A DNA stretch of 18,162 nucleotides, taken from contig CAYTFK010000127.1 of assembly GCA_964436865.1 (NCBI GenBank), positions 1 to 18,162 on the forward strand, read 5' to 3'. The notes beneath the pieces are model-generated. The model saw nothing but the letters and a program-made list of their open reading frames with translations. It was not told the origin of the DNA and ran no database searches. Source of the stretch: JAXGPP01 sp964436865 (GTDB taxonomy: Bacteria > Planctomycetota > Planctomycetia > Pirellulales > Thermoguttaceae). Positions within the stretch are counted from its first letter, which is position 1; the number at the start of each line of letters is the position of its first letter. Below are positions 7,776-14,821 of the stretch, piece after piece. The position numbers were made by a program, and so were the translations under genes.

Positions 7776-8624
7776 TCAGTCCTCCAGCAGCCACTCCACT
7801 ACCGACACCAGGCCGTCTTCGTCCTGTCCCGGTGCGACCCGATCGGCCACCGCCTTGACCTCGGGCAGCGCATTGCCCATGGCGATTCCCAGCCCGGCGT
7901 GGCGGATCATGGGGATGTCGTTCACGTCGTCTCCCACGGTGCATATTTCGTGGTCTTGAATGCCCCACCCGGCCGCCAGCCAGCGAATCGCCGACCACTT
8001 GGTGACGTCGCGGCGCGCCAATTCGCAAAGAAAGCCCGAATACCGCGGACTCCGCAGCACGTGAGTATACAGCTCGCCGGGCAGGCGACGATGGAGCACC
8101 TGCTCGAGTTCAATCATCTGCTCCCGCGTCCCGATGGCAAACCCGGTGAAGACCCCTGCTGGCGGAGCAGCCACCAGGTCCGGCCACAAGCGGCCGCGTC
8201 CGCGGTTGTAGTGGAGGTACTGCGTCAGGTAAGCGCAGGCCGAATCTTCACGGGCATGGTAGAACTCGAAGCCATCGAGGTAGGTGTCGGCGAAGATGAT
8301 CGGATCGTAGCCGGCCTCCGCGATCGTGCCCAGCATGCGGCAAAGAACGCGGGGCTCGAACTCGGCCACGAACAGGGTCCGGTGGTCGGATGGATCCTTG
8401 ATCAGCGCGCCGCTGGCCGTGATCACCGGCACCGACAACCCCAATGCCTCGGCAAGATGGATCGCCTGGCCGTAGCGCCGCCCCGTGGCCAGAACGACGT
8501 GTATTCCCGCCTCGACCGCCCGGCCTAGAGCTTCGCGAGTCGCCGCGGTGATCTCGTCCTGGCTGTTGACCAGCGTGCCGTCAATGTCGATCGCCAGTAA
8601 TCGAAACCGTCGCTCCGCCTTCAC
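7776..8624 (-). CDS. Cof-like HAD-IIB hydrolase (phosphatase)
   Basis: The predicted 282-residue product has all four HAD motifs: I, D13-I-D15-G-T (nucleophile and acid/base Asp); II, T47 in ATGR; III, K209; IV, G-D232-D233-x-x-D236 (GDDVNDIPMI). The C2-type cap between motifs II and III and the GNALPEV stretch after motif IV place it in the Cof/YbhA subfamily, cytosolic phosphatases of sugar phosphates, flavin mononucleotide or pyridoxal phosphate. The reading frame stays open up to 8738, but I chose the GTG at 8624: it has GAGGGAG 6 nt upstream, starts a few residues before the first beta-strand, and leaves 17 bp after the radical SAM stop. The upstream extension would overlap that gene and is not HAD-like. 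The substrate is not predictable. Confidence 0.9.
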   Translation of the reverse strand: MKAERRFRLLAIDIDGTLVNSQDEITAATREALGRAVEAGIHVVLATGRRYGQAIHLAEALGLSVPVITASGALIKDPSDHRTLFVAEFEPRVLCRMLGTIAEAGYDPIIFADTYLDGFEFYHAREDSACAYLTQYLHYNRGRGRLWPDLVAAPPAGVFTGFAIGTREQMIELEQVLHRRLPGELYTHVLRSPRYSGFLCELARRDVTKWSAIRWLAAGWGIQDHEICTVGDDVNDIPMIRHAGLGIAMGNALPEVKAVADRVAPGQDEDGLVSVVEWLLED

Positions 8625-8630
8625 GCTCCG

Positions 8631-8637
8631 CTCCCTC
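8631..8637 (-). promoter_or_regulatory. Shine-Dalgarno deciding the HAD gene start
   Basis: The minus strand reads GAGGGAG, 6 nt before the GTG at 8624. It falls in the 17-bp gap after the radical SAM stop and supports the GTG start over longer upstream alternatives. Confidence 0.7.
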
Positions 8638-8641
8638 GTTA

Positions 8642-10435
8642 TCACCCGCCGCACCCCATCGCCGCCAGTTGCTCGCGCGACCGGCCATGCTCTTGTTCGA
8701 GATAGCCGCGGCCCTGCCGGATGCCGATGTGATCCCACGGCAAGGAAGACTCAACGGCGTAGGGCCGGTGTACCGTCGACTCCGGGTCGATCCCGCTTTC
8801 GGCAAGCGCTTGCCACCAGAGCGCCGGCCGGAACTGCTCGTGCCAGGCGTCGAACCGAGCCCCCGCCCGCCATGCCCGTTCGATTACCTCGCCCAACCGG
8901 CGGTCGCCGCGAGCCAGCACACCTTCCAGCAGGCTCGTTTCAATATTGTGGCACTTCACCTGAACGCCCGGCACCCGGCGCGATCGCAACTGCCGGTGGG
9001 CCGATTGGAAATACTCACGGGTTTGCATGGCGTGCCATTGGAAAGGGGTGTGGGGACGCGGCACGAAATTGGACACGCTCGCCACGACGGTTACCGGCAA
9101 GCGCGTCGACTGCTTGCCGACGAGGTAGATCTTTTCGGCCAACTCGAGAATGCCGTCCAGATCGCCCGGCCGCTCGCCGGGCAGCCCGCACATGAAGTAG
9201 AGCTTCACGCGCTGAAAACCGCGCTCGAACGCCAGCCGGCAGCCTTCGAGCAGATCGTGGTCGCTGATCTGCTTGCCGATCTGCTCGCGCATGTCCTCCC
9301 GCGCCGCCTCGGGTGCAAGGGTCAGCCCGCTATGTCGCTCCGTGGTCAGTACGCCGCCCACCGCGAGCAATTGCTCGTTGACGCGGAGGCTGGGCACCGA
9401 CACCGAGACTCCCAACGGCAGCAGGGTTTCCTGAAGGCGGCGCATCAGTTCATCGAACCATGGATAATCGCTCGTCGAGAGCGACAGCAGCGAGATTTCG
9501 TTGATGCCCGTATTGCGGTAGGACTCGAGCGCCGCCGCGACGATCGTCTCCACCTTGCGGAAGCGCACCGGCCGCTTGATTGGATTGCTCTGGCAGAACC
9601 GGCATCGCCAGGGGCAGCCGCGCATGATTTCCACCGCCAACCGGTCCTGGACGGTCTGGATGTAAGGGACCAGCGGCCGTGTCGGCAGAGGGAGGCGGTC
9701 CAGATCGAAGACCACCGCGGGTCGAATCTGCTCCGGCAACCCGGCGCAAGCCGGCCGCGGGGCCGCGATCCGGCCGTCTTCTCCCGGCGACGCCGTATAG
9801 CAGCAAGGGACATAGGCGAAAGGCAGGCGCCGCGCCATCTCGGCAAGCATATTCCGCCGATCGCCACCCGACGACCTCACGTCCAACCACGCATCACAGA
9901 CCTCGGGCAAGGCCTCTTCGCCGTCGCCAATCACGAACAGATCGATGAACCGCGACATCGGTTCCGGGTTCTGCGCGCAGGGGCCGCCGGCGATGACGAG
10001 CGGATGGCCGGCCGTCCGCTCCCCCGCCGCCAGGGGAATGCCCGCCAGATCGAGCATCGTGAGCACGCCGGTGTAGCACAGATCGTATTGCAGTGTGAAG
10101 CCGACGACGTCGAATTCGCCGAGCGGAGTGAAGCTTTCGAGGCTGTAGAGCGGCAAGCCCTCGTCGCGCAGCGATTGCTCCATGTCGGGCCAGGGGGCAA
10201 ATGCCCGTTCGCAGGCCCAATCGCTGCGCTGGTTCACGAGGTGATAGAGCACCTGCAGACCGTGGTGACTCATCCCGACGGCGTAGGTGTCTGGGAAGGC
10301 CAGGCAGAGCCTTCCCCGAACCTGCCGATGGTCTTTCACCACCGCGTTCAGCTCTCCGCCGAGGTACTGGGCGGGGGTCTGCACCCGGGGCAGTACTCGC
10401 GCGCACACAGTATCCTTCAACGACTGATTCACCAT
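8642..10435 (-). CDS. B12-binding-like radical SAM protein, TIGR03960 type
   Basis: This 597-residue protein has an N-terminal cobalamin-binding-like region (about 40-190, with LCLAFPDTYAVGMSHHGLQ and VIAGGPCAQNPEP). The radical SAM core follows, with the [4Fe-4S] motif C274-P-W-R-C278-R-F-C281 and the downstream segments ISLLSLSTSDYPWF, GLTLAPEA and KLYFMCGLPGE. These are hallmarks of the uncharacterised TIGR03960 family, whose members are often fused to, or next to, a TIGR03936/DUF2344 protein. Here the protein ends at the usual boundary with no fusion and no such neighbour. The family reaction is unknown. The open frame runs to 11485, but that extension is antisense to the methyltransferase gene. 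The ATG at 10435 (MVNQSLKDTVC) matches where family similarity begins. No strong Shine-Dalgarno is seen. First gene of the minus-strand run; the HAD gene follows 17 bp later. Confidence 0.88.
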   Translation of the reverse strand: MVNQSLKDTVCARVLPRVQTPAQYLGGELNAVVKDHRQVRGRLCLAFPDTYAVGMSHHGLQVLYHLVNQRSDWACERAFAPWPDMEQSLRDEGLPLYSLESFTPLGEFDVVGFTLQYDLCYTGVLTMLDLAGIPLAAGERTAGHPLVIAGGPCAQNPEPMSRFIDLFVIGDGEEALPEVCDAWLDVRSSGGDRRNMLAEMARRLPFAYVPCCYTASPGEDGRIAAPRPACAGLPEQIRPAVVFDLDRLPLPTRPLVPYIQTVQDRLAVEIMRGCPWRCRFCQSNPIKRPVRFRKVETIVAAALESYRNTGINEISLLSLSTSDYPWFDELMRRLQETLLPLGVSVSVPSLRVNEQLLAVGGVLTTERHSGLTLAPEAAREDMREQIGKQISDHDLLEGCRLAFERGFQRVKLYFMCGLPGERPGDLDGILELAEKIYLVGKQSTRLPVTVVASVSNFVPRPHTPFQWHAMQTREYFQSAHRQLRSRRVPGVQVKCHNIETSLLEGVLARGDRRLGEVIERAWRAGARFDAWHEQFRPALWWQALAESGIDPESTVHRPYAVESSLPWDHIGIRQGRGYLEQEHGRSREQLAAMGCGG

Positions 10436-10587
10436 ATTTCGGGGTAGGCGGACCACCGCCGCCTTACCGGAATTGTGCCACGCCAGTTGCCCAAGCCCCC
10501 CCTCTGCACGACCGCCACCGGTCGAAAAATCGGCAGCGGAGGCTGTAATTATCCCATAGGGGGCGGCGGTCTGACAGGGAGTCCATC

Positions 10588-10616
10588 TTGGGGGCGGGCA
10601 GTCTCGACTGCATAAT
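10588..10616 (+). promoter_or_regulatory. Candidate sigma-70-like promoter for the methyltransferase gene
   Basis: TTGGGG (10588-10593) and CATAAT (10611-10616) are separated by exactly 17 bp. The -10 has five of six consensus bases, the -35 only three. A transcript would start near 10623, about 50 nt before the ATG at 10673. The site lies in the 237-bp divergent gap to the radical SAM gene. On the other strand GATAAT (10548-10553) could be the -10 for the minus-strand run, but I found no convincing -35 for it. Confidence 0.35.
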
Positions 10617-10672
10617 GGGACGTGGAAGCCCGACGCCTCTCCTGGAGTGAAATCTCGCGAGGTCACACCGTC

Positions 10673-11896
10673 ATGTCGCATCCGCCTCTTCGCTCGCTGT
10701 GGATTGCCTTGTTGGCATTGTCGATCGGGGGCAATGTCGGACTTGCCCAGTCGCGGCAGGCGCTGGAGCAAGCCCGCAATCGCATGGTCGACAGCGAGAT
10801 CGTCGCGGCGGGGATCGCGAACCCGCGAGTCATCCAGGCGATGCGGACGGTTCCGCGGCACGAATTCGTCCCCCTTGCGCAACGGCGTTACGGCTATCTG
10901 GACATGGCTTTGCCGATTGGCGAAAGCCAGACGATCTCGCCGCCGTTTGTCGTCGCCTACATGACCGAACAGCTTGATCCGCAACCGAGCGACAAGGTGC
11001 TCGAGATCGGCACCGGCAGCGGATACCAGGCCGCCGTGCTGAGCGGCCTGGTGAGCGAAGTCTACACCATCGAGATCGTCCCGTCGTTGGGCCGGCAGGC
11101 CGCGAAGACACTCAAGCGGCTGGGCTACGCGAACGTCTATGCCAAGATCGGCGACGGATTTCAAGGCTGGCCGGAACACGCTCCCTTCGACAAGATCATC
11201 GTCACCTGCTCGCCGGAACGGGTGCCGGCGGCCCTGTCCGAGCAGCTCAAGGAAGGGGGCCAGATGGTCATTCCCGTGGGCGAGCGCTACCAGCAGGTCC
11301 TCTACCTCGTGAAGAAGGTCGACGGCAAGCTGCAACCGGCTGTCTTGAAGCCCACGCTGTTCGTTCCCATGACCGGCGAGGCGGAAGACCGCCGCCAGGT
11401 GCGGCCTGATCCGGCCAATCCCGCCCTGCGCAACGGCGACTTCGAAGAGTTGCTGGGCGACACCGGCGAGCCGGCCGGCTGGCACTACCTGCGGCAGGCC
11501 AATCTGGTGGTCGACGGGCCCGCGCCGTCGGGAAAGAACTTCCTCACCTTCTCAAACACCGATCCGGGCCGGGGGGCACACGCCCTCCAGGGGCTGCCGA
11601 TCGACGGCCGCCTGGTCAAGCAGATCCAGGTCTCCCTGTCTGTCCGCGGCGCCGGCATCCGATCGGGCCAGAATGTGCAGCAGATGCCGATGCTGGTGAT
11701 CACCTTCTACGATGAGAACCGGGCCGAGACCGGACACGCCGTGGTCGGCCCCTGGCGGGGTACATTTGACTGGCAGCCGCAGACGGCCATGGTGGACGTA
11801 CCGATCCGCGCGCGCGAGGCCATCGTGCGGATTGGAATGGAAGGCGCCGTGGGCGAGATCTCGTTCGACAACGTGGCGATTCGCCGCGCGCCCTGA
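10673..11896 (+). CDS. pcm: Exported protein-L-isoaspartate O-methyltransferase with C-terminal beta-domain
   Basis: Residues 36-235 match PCMT enzymes, which use S-adenosylmethionine to methylate isoaspartyl residues in damaged proteins and start their repair. Visible motifs are MVDSEIVAAGI, VPRHEFVP, PIGESQTISPPFVVAYM (80-97, the region preceding motif I) and SAM motif I VLEIGTGSGYQ (109-119). Two features are unusual. First, a signal-peptide-like N-terminus (SLWIALLALSIGGNVGLAQ, 8-26) suggests export. Second, residues 250-407 add a beta-rich domain (NGDFEE, GWHYL, NFLTFSN, ISFDNVAI) resembling carbohydrate-binding jelly-roll modules. The ATG at 10673 is preferred over the GTG at 10622 because it opens the signal peptide. 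A start at Met38 would give a cytosolic form but has no Shine-Dalgarno. The gene is followed 8 bp later by the small membrane-protein gene. Confidence 0.88.
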   Translation: MSHPPLRSLWIALLALSIGGNVGLAQSRQALEQARNRMVDSEIVAAGIANPRVIQAMRTVPRHEFVPLAQRRYGYLDMALPIGESQTISPPFVVAYMTEQLDPQPSDKVLEIGTGSGYQAAVLSGLVSEVYTIEIVPSLGRQAAKTLKRLGYANVYAKIGDGFQGWPEHAPFDKIIVTCSPERVPAALSEQLKEGGQMVIPVGERYQQVLYLVKKVDGKLQPAVLKPTLFVPMTGEAEDRRQVRPDPANPALRNGDFEELLGDTGEPAGWHYLRQANLVVDGPAPSGKNFLTFSNTDPGRGAHALQGLPIDGRLVKQIQVSLSVRGAGIRSGQNVQQMPMLVITFYDENRAETGHAVVGPWRGTFDWQPQTAMVDVPIRAREAIVRIGMEGAVGEISFDNVAIRRAP

Positions 11897-11904
11897 GCAC
11901 GCGC

Positions 11905-12135
11905 ATGAGCGACAACCCCTATCAGTCGCCGGAGTCGATCGAGCCCGGGCACGCTTCGGGAGGCGGCGCGTGGTGGCGTGCGACGGCCGTCTTTCTGGCC
12001 GGATTCGCCTGGACTGCGCTATTGGGTTACTGCGCGGGGGGCGGGAGATACTGGCGGGCGCTACTGGTTTACTCGGCGCTGATTGGCGCCGTGGCGGCCG
12101 GAGCCTACCTGCGGCGAGCGTCCCGCCGACGTTGA
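11905..12135 (+). CDS. Small NPYQSP-type membrane protein
   Basis: The 76-residue product starts MSDNPYQSPES, an N-terminal motif recurrent in small planctomycete membrane proteins. It has two hydrophobic helices (about 24-44, WRATAVFLAGFAWTALLGYCA, and 51-68, ALLVYSALIGAVAAGAYL) and ends in a basic tail (RRASRRR) that favours a cytoplasmic C-terminus. The ATG lies 8 bp after the methyltransferase stop, so it is probably co-transcribed; no clear Shine-Dalgarno is visible. Its stop is 7 bp from the end of the convergent lipoprotein gene. No function is known. The motif, position and helices make it more likely real than a chance reading frame. Confidence 0.72.
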   Translation: MSDNPYQSPESIEPGHASGGGAWWRATAVFLAGFAWTALLGYCAGGGRYWRALLVYSALIGAVAAGAYLRRASRRR

Positions 12136-12142
12136 AGCCTCG

Positions 12143-13621
12143 TTATTTCTCGGGCGAATCCACGGCAAATTCGATCGAACTCTGCCCGATTTTCTGGCTG
12201 TTGAGGTCGGCCACGGTGAGTTGCAGCACGTGTTTGCCGGAGTAGATCCGCTCGGGGAGCGAGAATTCGTAACCGATGAAGAAGTCGCGCCGGGGGTTGC
12301 GGCAGTATTCCTCGTTGGCGCTGAACTCGTGATCGGCGATCCGCTGGCCGCGGCTGTCAAAGATCTGATAGCTGCTCCGCAACGCCGTGTGAAAGCCTCG
12401 CGGCGTCTCCTTGGCGGCGAAATTGTCGACCTCGGCATAGAGCAGCACTTTCTGCCCGGGCCTGAAATCATATTTATCAAACGGCCTGTAAGCGCCGTAG
12501 CTTTGCACTTCGGTTACGAACGCCAGGTTGCGGACCACCAGCGGCGACGACTCTGCCAGGCGCGTGAGTGATTCGCTGAGGTGACGCTTGGCTTCCGCCG
12601 CCCGCCGCGACTCGTCGGCGATCATCTGGTGGTCGAGAAGCGTCGCCAACCCGTACAGTTCCTTCGACCAGAAGTCCTGCATCGGCGGCGCAAGCGACGG
12701 AATCGGCCGGAGCGCCTCGTCGCGGCGGCCGGCGAGCAGATAGAGCATTCGCAGCCGAGCATGCTGGGCAATCTCCGCGTCGGTCTTCGGCGCCGCGCTG
12801 ACCTCCGATTCGAGCTTCTCGATCGCCGCCTCCATCGCGGCGTTCCAGTCGCCGTCTGCCCGTCTCTGATAAGAGGCATTCACCACCGCACTGGAGGTGT
12901 CCGCGCTCTTGTCCTGATCGGCGGACGCGTGCTTGACTGACGGGTCGCTCGCCCCTTCGCTGGCCCTCGGTTCGGCAGGGGGCGTTAGCGGCGCGCTCGC
13001 ATCGCCCACCATCGCAGTGGCCGCGACTGGCGGCAACGCGGCGGCAGGCGGCGACGGGTTGGCCGCCGTCGTCAGCGGCCTGATCGGAGTCGCCGCGGCG
13101 CCATCGCCGAGTGGCGGCGGAGCCATCTGGTTCGCCGGAGGACTCGCCGGGAAAGGAGCGACGGCTGTGCCCGGAGGTGGCGTGATCACTGCGGGGGTCG
13201 GCGGCGCAATCTGCGGGGGCGGCGGCAACTGAGCCACCGAGACCCGGCCCTGCTGGGCGAGCAGTTCGCGCTGTTCGGCCTGATTTCGATAGGCAAGCGC
13301 CGCATGAAACTGCCGTACGACAAGGGGCCACAGGTCGGGAGAGGTCTGCTTGAGATTCTCGAGCAACTGAGCCTGGGCTAGTGGGTCGAGAGCATGGATG
13401 GCCTGGATTTCGGCCATCATCGCCTGCATCGTCTGGGAGTCGGGCCCGGTACCGTCTGGGCTAGGCGCGGCGCGGGGTGCGCCGACGTCTGAATTCTGCG
13501 CGGCGGCCGGGGGGGCTGCAGCCTGAGACCCCGCTGGTGCCTCGCCGCCCGACCAGGGCGAGGATTTGCATCCAGCCGCAGCGATAACGCACAGGACAAA
13601 CCCCAGACAAATTCTGCCCAT
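12143..13621 (-). CDS. Ala/Pro-rich lipoprotein with conserved C-terminal domain
   Basis: The predicted 492-residue protein begins MGRICLGFVLCVIAAAGCKS, a type-II signal peptide with lipid-modified Cys at C18 and Lys at +2. It is therefore probably an outer-membrane or periplasm-facing lipoprotein. A low-complexity Ala/Pro/Gln region follows (about 24-230), then a helical stretch (about 250-350). A folded, aromatic-rich C-terminal domain (about 355-490) contains NLAFVTEVQSYGAY, KVLLYAEVDNF, YQIFDSRGQRI and HVLQLTVADLNSQKIG, looking like a beta-sandwich. The frame is open to 13696, but the ATG at 13621 is chosen because it directly opens the lipoprotein signal. No clear Shine-Dalgarno is present. 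The gene follows holA by 81 bp and ends 7 bp from the convergent small membrane-protein gene. I do not recognise a named family. Confidence 0.82.
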   Translation of the reverse strand: MGRICLGFVLCVIAAAGCKSSPWSGGEAPAGSQAAAPPAAAQNSDVGAPRAAPSPDGTGPDSQTMQAMMAEIQAIHALDPLAQAQLLENLKQTSPDLWPLVVRQFHAALAYRNQAEQRELLAQQGRVSVAQLPPPPQIAPPTPAVITPPPGTAVAPFPASPPANQMAPPPLGDGAAATPIRPLTTAANPSPPAAALPPVAATAMVGDASAPLTPPAEPRASEGASDPSVKHASADQDKSADTSSAVVNASYQRRADGDWNAAMEAAIEKLESEVSAAPKTDAEIAQHARLRMLYLLAGRRDEALRPIPSLAPPMQDFWSKELYGLATLLDHQMIADESRRAAEAKRHLSESLTRLAESSPLVVRNLAFVTEVQSYGAYRPFDKYDFRPGQKVLLYAEVDNFAAKETPRGFHTALRSSYQIFDSRGQRIADHEFSANEEYCRNPRRDFFIGYEFSLPERIYSGKHVLQLTVADLNSQKIGQSSIEFAVDSPEK

Positions 13622-13702
13622 ACAACCAACGTTGCGGCAAAAGGGAACCCGTAGGTGAGGGGGGCGGATCTTAACGCAAACCCCCGACTGATGCAAGGCG
13701 AG

Positions 13703-14731
13703 CTATGTCGCCAGCCGCACGATGAGCCGCTCGAGCACGAGCCGCGGCGGCAGGGAACTCGACCCTTTCAGAGCCAGATCGGCATCGAGCAGCCACTCGT
13801 AAAGCTGGCCGCCGCGTTGCCGGCCGATGCGGCGCAGTTGCTGCTCGGTTTTGCGGACCACGAACCCCTTGACGCCTGCTTCCTCGAGGGCTGCCGCCAG
13901 AGTCGTTCGCCGCCCCGTCGCTTCGGCTTGCAGAATCAGACGCGTGGCCGCCGCCAGCCGCCGCAAAGTCGCCGAGATCTGGGCCAGCAGCGGAACCTCG
14001 TTCTCGCCGGCCAGCAACAAGCGGTCCAACTGGGTCATCGCTCCGCGGACATCACCCGCCAGCGCCGCATCGAGCATGTCCCACGTTGTCTTCGTTCGCC
14101 AGGTGCCGACCAGTTCGCGGACCGACTCCGCGGTCACCTTCCCGTCGGGGCCGGCGGTGAGCGCCAGTTTCGCCAGTTCCTGGTCAAGCAACCCCAGTTC
14201 CGGCCCGACCAGATCGACCAGCATGTCGGCCGCGCCCGGCGCCAACTCAACCCGGTGCGCCTGTCGGGCCCAGGTGTCGAGCCACTTGCTCAAACGAGCG
14301 TCGGACGGCGCGCCGCACTCGACCACCAACCCGTTCGCAGCCACCTGCTTGTAAAGCCGGGTGTTACTGGGAAAGCTCTTCGCCTCCAGGACGAGAACGC
14401 CCGTGAGTCGCGGCCTCGCGACGTAGTCTTCAAGTTCCGAACGATAGCGGGTGATGAACTCGTCGGCATCCTCAACGACCACCAGGCGGGTTCCCCCGCC
14501 GAACATTGCCACTGTGGACAATTCCTCGAGCACATCAGCCACTGTCGCGGAACGTCCCTCGAAGACGGCAAGCGAGAAATCAGCATCGCCCCCCGCCAGC
14601 ACCGCGCCGCGGAGTCTCATCAGCAATTGTCGCCGCAGAAACGTCTCTTCGCCGAAGACGACGCACACCGGCCTGGCCGGGTGGCGGTCGGGTGCGGAAA
14701 GGAAATCGAGGGCGCTAAGCGCGGCGGCCAT
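13703..14731 (-). CDS. holA: DNA polymerase III delta subunit (clamp loader)
   Basis: The 342-residue product matches the usual HolA length (about 340). Delta is the clamp-loader subunit that opens the beta sliding clamp during replication. Recognisable stretches are VCVVFGEETFLRRQLLMRLR (22-41, the typical HolA opening), MFGGGTRLVVVEDAD, RLTGVLVLEAKSFPSNTRLYK (about 111-131), the helical region PELGLLDQELAKLAL and the C-terminal domain (NEVPLLAQISATLRRL, LYEWLLDADLALKGSS). The ATG at 14731 is preferred over the TTG at 14785, which would add 18 unlike residues. There is no strong Shine-Dalgarno, so translation may depend on the gene upstream, which ends 90 bp before. It is a housekeeping gene between two exported-protein genes. 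Confidence 0.9.
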   Translation of the reverse strand: MAAALSALDFLSAPDRHPARPVCVVFGEETFLRRQLLMRLRGAVLAGGDADFSLAVFEGRSATVADVLEELSTVAMFGGGTRLVVVEDADEFITRYRSELEDYVARPRLTGVLVLEAKSFPSNTRLYKQVAANGLVVECGAPSDARLSKWLDTWARQAHRVELAPGAADMLVDLVGPELGLLDQELAKLALTAGPDGKVTAESVRELVGTWRTKTTWDMLDAALAGDVRGAMTQLDRLLLAGENEVPLLAQISATLRRLAAATRLILQAEATGRRTTLAAALEEAGVKGFVVRKTEQQLRRIGRQRGGQLYEWLLDADLALKGSSSLPPRLVLERLIVRLAT

Positions 14732-14821
14732 GAGCAGAGACGAATGGCAGGGGGAACTCGATTGGGCACGGGCGAACCCGCTCAATTGTCGATCTCTCGC
14801 CGACCGCTTACAACTCCCTCG

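Noticed and set aside
8625..8738. 38-codon N-terminal extension of the HAD protein
   Set aside because: Overlaps the radical SAM gene and lacks HAD features; the GTG at 8624 has a good Shine-Dalgarno.
8669..10447. Long plus-strand open frame (592 codons) opposite the radical SAM gene
   Set aside because: Antisense shadow from GC-rich third positions; no domain, and the minus-strand gene has clear catalytic motifs.
10436..11485. N-terminal extension of the radical SAM frame (350 extra codons)
   Set aside because: It is the reverse complement of the methyltransferase coding region; family similarity starts only at the ATG at 10435.
12933..13232. Gly/Ala-rich plus-strand frame of 99 codons
   Set aside because: Reverse complement of the Ala/Pro-rich segment of the lipoprotein gene.
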